The notes under the pieces were generated by a model. The model made no database searches. It saw only the letters and a list, made by a program, of their open reading frames with translations, and was not told where the DNA came from. Shown one piece after another: positions 33,796 to 35,213 of a stretch of DNA of 35,213 bases (within the stretch, counting starts at the first letter, position 1; every line of letters begins with the position of its first letter). The position numbers and the translations under genes are program-made. The stretch is from positions 1 to 35,213 of the forward strand of contig CAJJDJ010000048.1 of the NCBI GenBank assembly GCA_905182825.1. The letters are read 5' to 3'. The stretch is from Thiotrichaceae bacterium UBA7359 (GTDB lineage Bacteria; Pseudomonadota; Gammaproteobacteria; Eutrophobiales; Eutrophobiaceae).

Positions 33796-35213
33796 ATGAG
33801 TAGTTCTCTTGTAATTGTTGAGTCACCTGCAAAATGTAAAACACTTGAACGTTATCTTGGTAAGGATTTCAAGGTATTGGCGTCATATGGGCACGTCCGT
33901 GATCTTTTACCTAAAACAGGCGCTGTTGATCCTGAAAATAATTTTTCAATGCGTTATGAAGCTATTGAAAAAAATGCTAAAGCGGTTACTGCTATCTCAA
34001 AAGCACTAAAGAAAGCGGATACATTGTATCTAGCGACTGATCCGGATAGAGAAGGAGAAGCGATATCATGGCATCTTCATGAATTATTAAAAGAAAAAGG
34101 TGAGCTAAAAAATAAGTTAGTACATAGAGTCGTATTTCATGAGGTAACTAAAAGCGCAGTACAGAATGCAATTAAAAATCCGCGAGAATTAGCTTCAAAT
34201 TTAATTGACTCACAACAAGCTCGACGTGCGCTCGATTATCTAGTTGGTTTCAATCTTTCACCATTGCTCTGGAAAAAAATTCAAAGGGGACTTTCTGCTG
34301 GCCGTGTACAGTCTCCTGCACTCAGGATGATTGCTGAACGTGAAAAAGAGATACAAGCATTTGAACCGAGAGAATATTGGACTATTGAAGCTGACCTGGA
34401 ACATAAAAAAAATAATTTCAGTGGTAAGCTTACGCAATATAAGAATGAAAAAATAAAACAATTCACTATAGAGAAAACACAACATGCTGCAGAAATAAAA
34501 GCTACTTTAGACAAAGCAGCTAGTGGTGAATTGTTGGTTGAAACCGTAATTAAGAAACAACGTAAACGTCAACCTGCAGCACCATTTATTACTTCAACAC
34601 TACAGCAAGAAGCCGTGCGCAAGCTAGGGTTCACAGCACAACATGCTATGAGAACAGCGCAACAACTTTATGAAGGAATTGATGTTGGCGAAGGTGCTGT
34701 TGGTCTTATTACCTATATGCGAACAGATTCCATTAATCTAGCTCAAGAAGCAATCATTCAAATTCGCGAATTTATATCAGCTAGATACGGAAAGCAATCT
34801 TTACCCGATGAGCCAAGAGTGTTTAAAACAAAATCTAAAAATGCTCAAGAAGCACACGAAGCCGTTCGTCCAACGTCAATAACTAGAGCTCCGCAGGATA
34901 TAAGAGACAGTTTAACTTCTGAACAATTCAAACTATATGAACTGATCTGGAAAAGAACTATGGCAAGTCAAATGACGAACGCAATCATAGATACTGTCGC
35001 GGTCGACATGTCATGTGGTGATGGAAATCTGTTTCGTTCTAATGGTTCAGCTATCGCTGATGAGGGCTTTATGGCGGTTTATCTTGAAGGCAAAGATGAT
35101 TCTCAAGGTGGTGATGATGAAAAAATGCTACCCCAAATGAAAGAAGGCGATAAAATAAAATTAAAAGAGATACGTGATGAACAACATTTTACTGAGCCAC
35201 CACCACGTTATTC
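33796..35213 (+). CDS. topA: DNA topoisomerase I, N-terminal part (cut by window edge)
   Basis: Type IA topoisomerase that relaxes negative supercoils. The first 472 codons are present and open to the window end. The TOPRIM domain starts LVIVESPAKCKTLERYLG with the acidic metal motif ATDPDREGEAISWH; the cleavage domain has the active-site Tyr307 in LITYMRTDS, and LSAGRVQSPALRMI and QEAHEAVRPTS are further family motifs. The window closes in the EPPPRYS segment that normally precedes the last core motifs and the zinc-finger C-terminal part. The ATG is at 33796, 45 bases after smg. No defect is seen. Confidence 0.96.
   Translation, partial: MSSSLVIVESPAKCKTLERYLGKDFKVLASYGHVRDLLPKTGAVDPENNFSMRYEAIEKNAKAVTAISKALKKADTLYLATDPDREGEAISWHLHELLKEKGELKNKLVHRVVFHEVTKSAVQNAIKNPRELASNLIDSQQARRALDYLVGFNLSPLLWKKIQRGLSAGRVQSPALRMIAEREKEIQAFEPREYWTIEADLEHKKNNFSGKLTQYKNEKIKQFTIEKTQHAAEIKATLDKAASGELLVETVIKKQRKRQPAAPFITSTLQQEAVRKLGFTAQHAMRTAQQLYEGIDVGEGAVGLITYMRTDSINLAQEAIIQIREFISARYGKQSLPDEPRVFKTKSKNAQEAHEAVRPTSITRAPQDIRDSLTSEQFKLYELIWKRTMASQMTNAIIDTVAVDMSCGDGNLFRSNGSAIADEGFMAVYLEGKDDSQGGDDEKMLPQMKEGDKIKLKEIRDEQHFTEPPPRY

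Noticed and set aside
1..35213. tRNA, rRNA, CRISPR or defence genes
   Set aside because: I found no tRNA T-loop-like motif in a suitable context, no regularly spaced repeats, and every sizeable reading frame is accounted for by housekeeping families.

Overview
The window is a low-GC chromosomal segment from a gammaproteobacterium. The evidence is gene order more than any single gene. It holds the blocks dapF-DUF484-xerC, hslV-hslU-DUF971-ubiE-ubiJ-ubiB, ctpA-envC-gpmI facing yibN-secB-gpsA, trkH-trkA-ntrX-ntrY-DUF4390-rsmB-fmt-def, and LysM-(dprA)-smg-topA, all familiar gammaproteobacterial arrangements. The genus cannot be named from this sequence. I see no prophage, insertion sequence, CRISPR array, defence island, rRNA or tRNA; the region is essentially core genome.

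Layout. 1-1257: the end of a peptide-type ABC permease and nagZ (muropeptide recycling). 1258-2020: a 763-base gap with no recognisable gene but a strong imperfect hairpin. 2021-5690: mechanosensitive channel, dapF, DUF484 and xerC (osmotic safety, wall precursor synthesis, chromosome dimer resolution). 5771-11124: HslUV protease followed by a tightly coupled ubiquinone block (DUF971, ubiE, ubiJ, ubiB). 11164-12075: an unassigned alpha/beta hydrolase. 12469-16674 (minus): ctpA, envC and gpmI. 16959-18944 (plus): membrane rhodanese, secB and gpsA. 19263-21625: trmL, a class 1B-like dihydroorotate dehydrogenase, a small TPR protein and a methyltransferase. 21613-31346 (minus): one long operon-like run from def down to trkH, most junctions overlapping by 1-19 bases, joining N-terminal Met processing and initiator-tRNA formylation, 16S rRNA methylation, the NtrY/NtrX two-component pair and Trk potassium uptake. 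31499-35213 (plus): LysM protein, a decayed dprA, smg and the first part of topA.

Most of the window is ordinary. The points worth a second look are: (1) a readable fossil of the DprA C-terminus exactly where dprA belongs, implying loss of the transformation gene; (2) an NtrX whose P-loop glycine, Walker B glutamate, one conserved arginine and GAFTGA loop are all altered or missing while receiver and DNA-binding domains stay intact; (3) a class 1B-type PyrD in a lineage where the quinone-linked class 2 enzyme is usual, with no pyrK beside it; (4) two long inverted-repeat structures in gene-free gaps (1728-1806 and 19106-19210) that could be structured RNAs or relics of small palindromic elements. 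I did not find a clear new multi-gene system.
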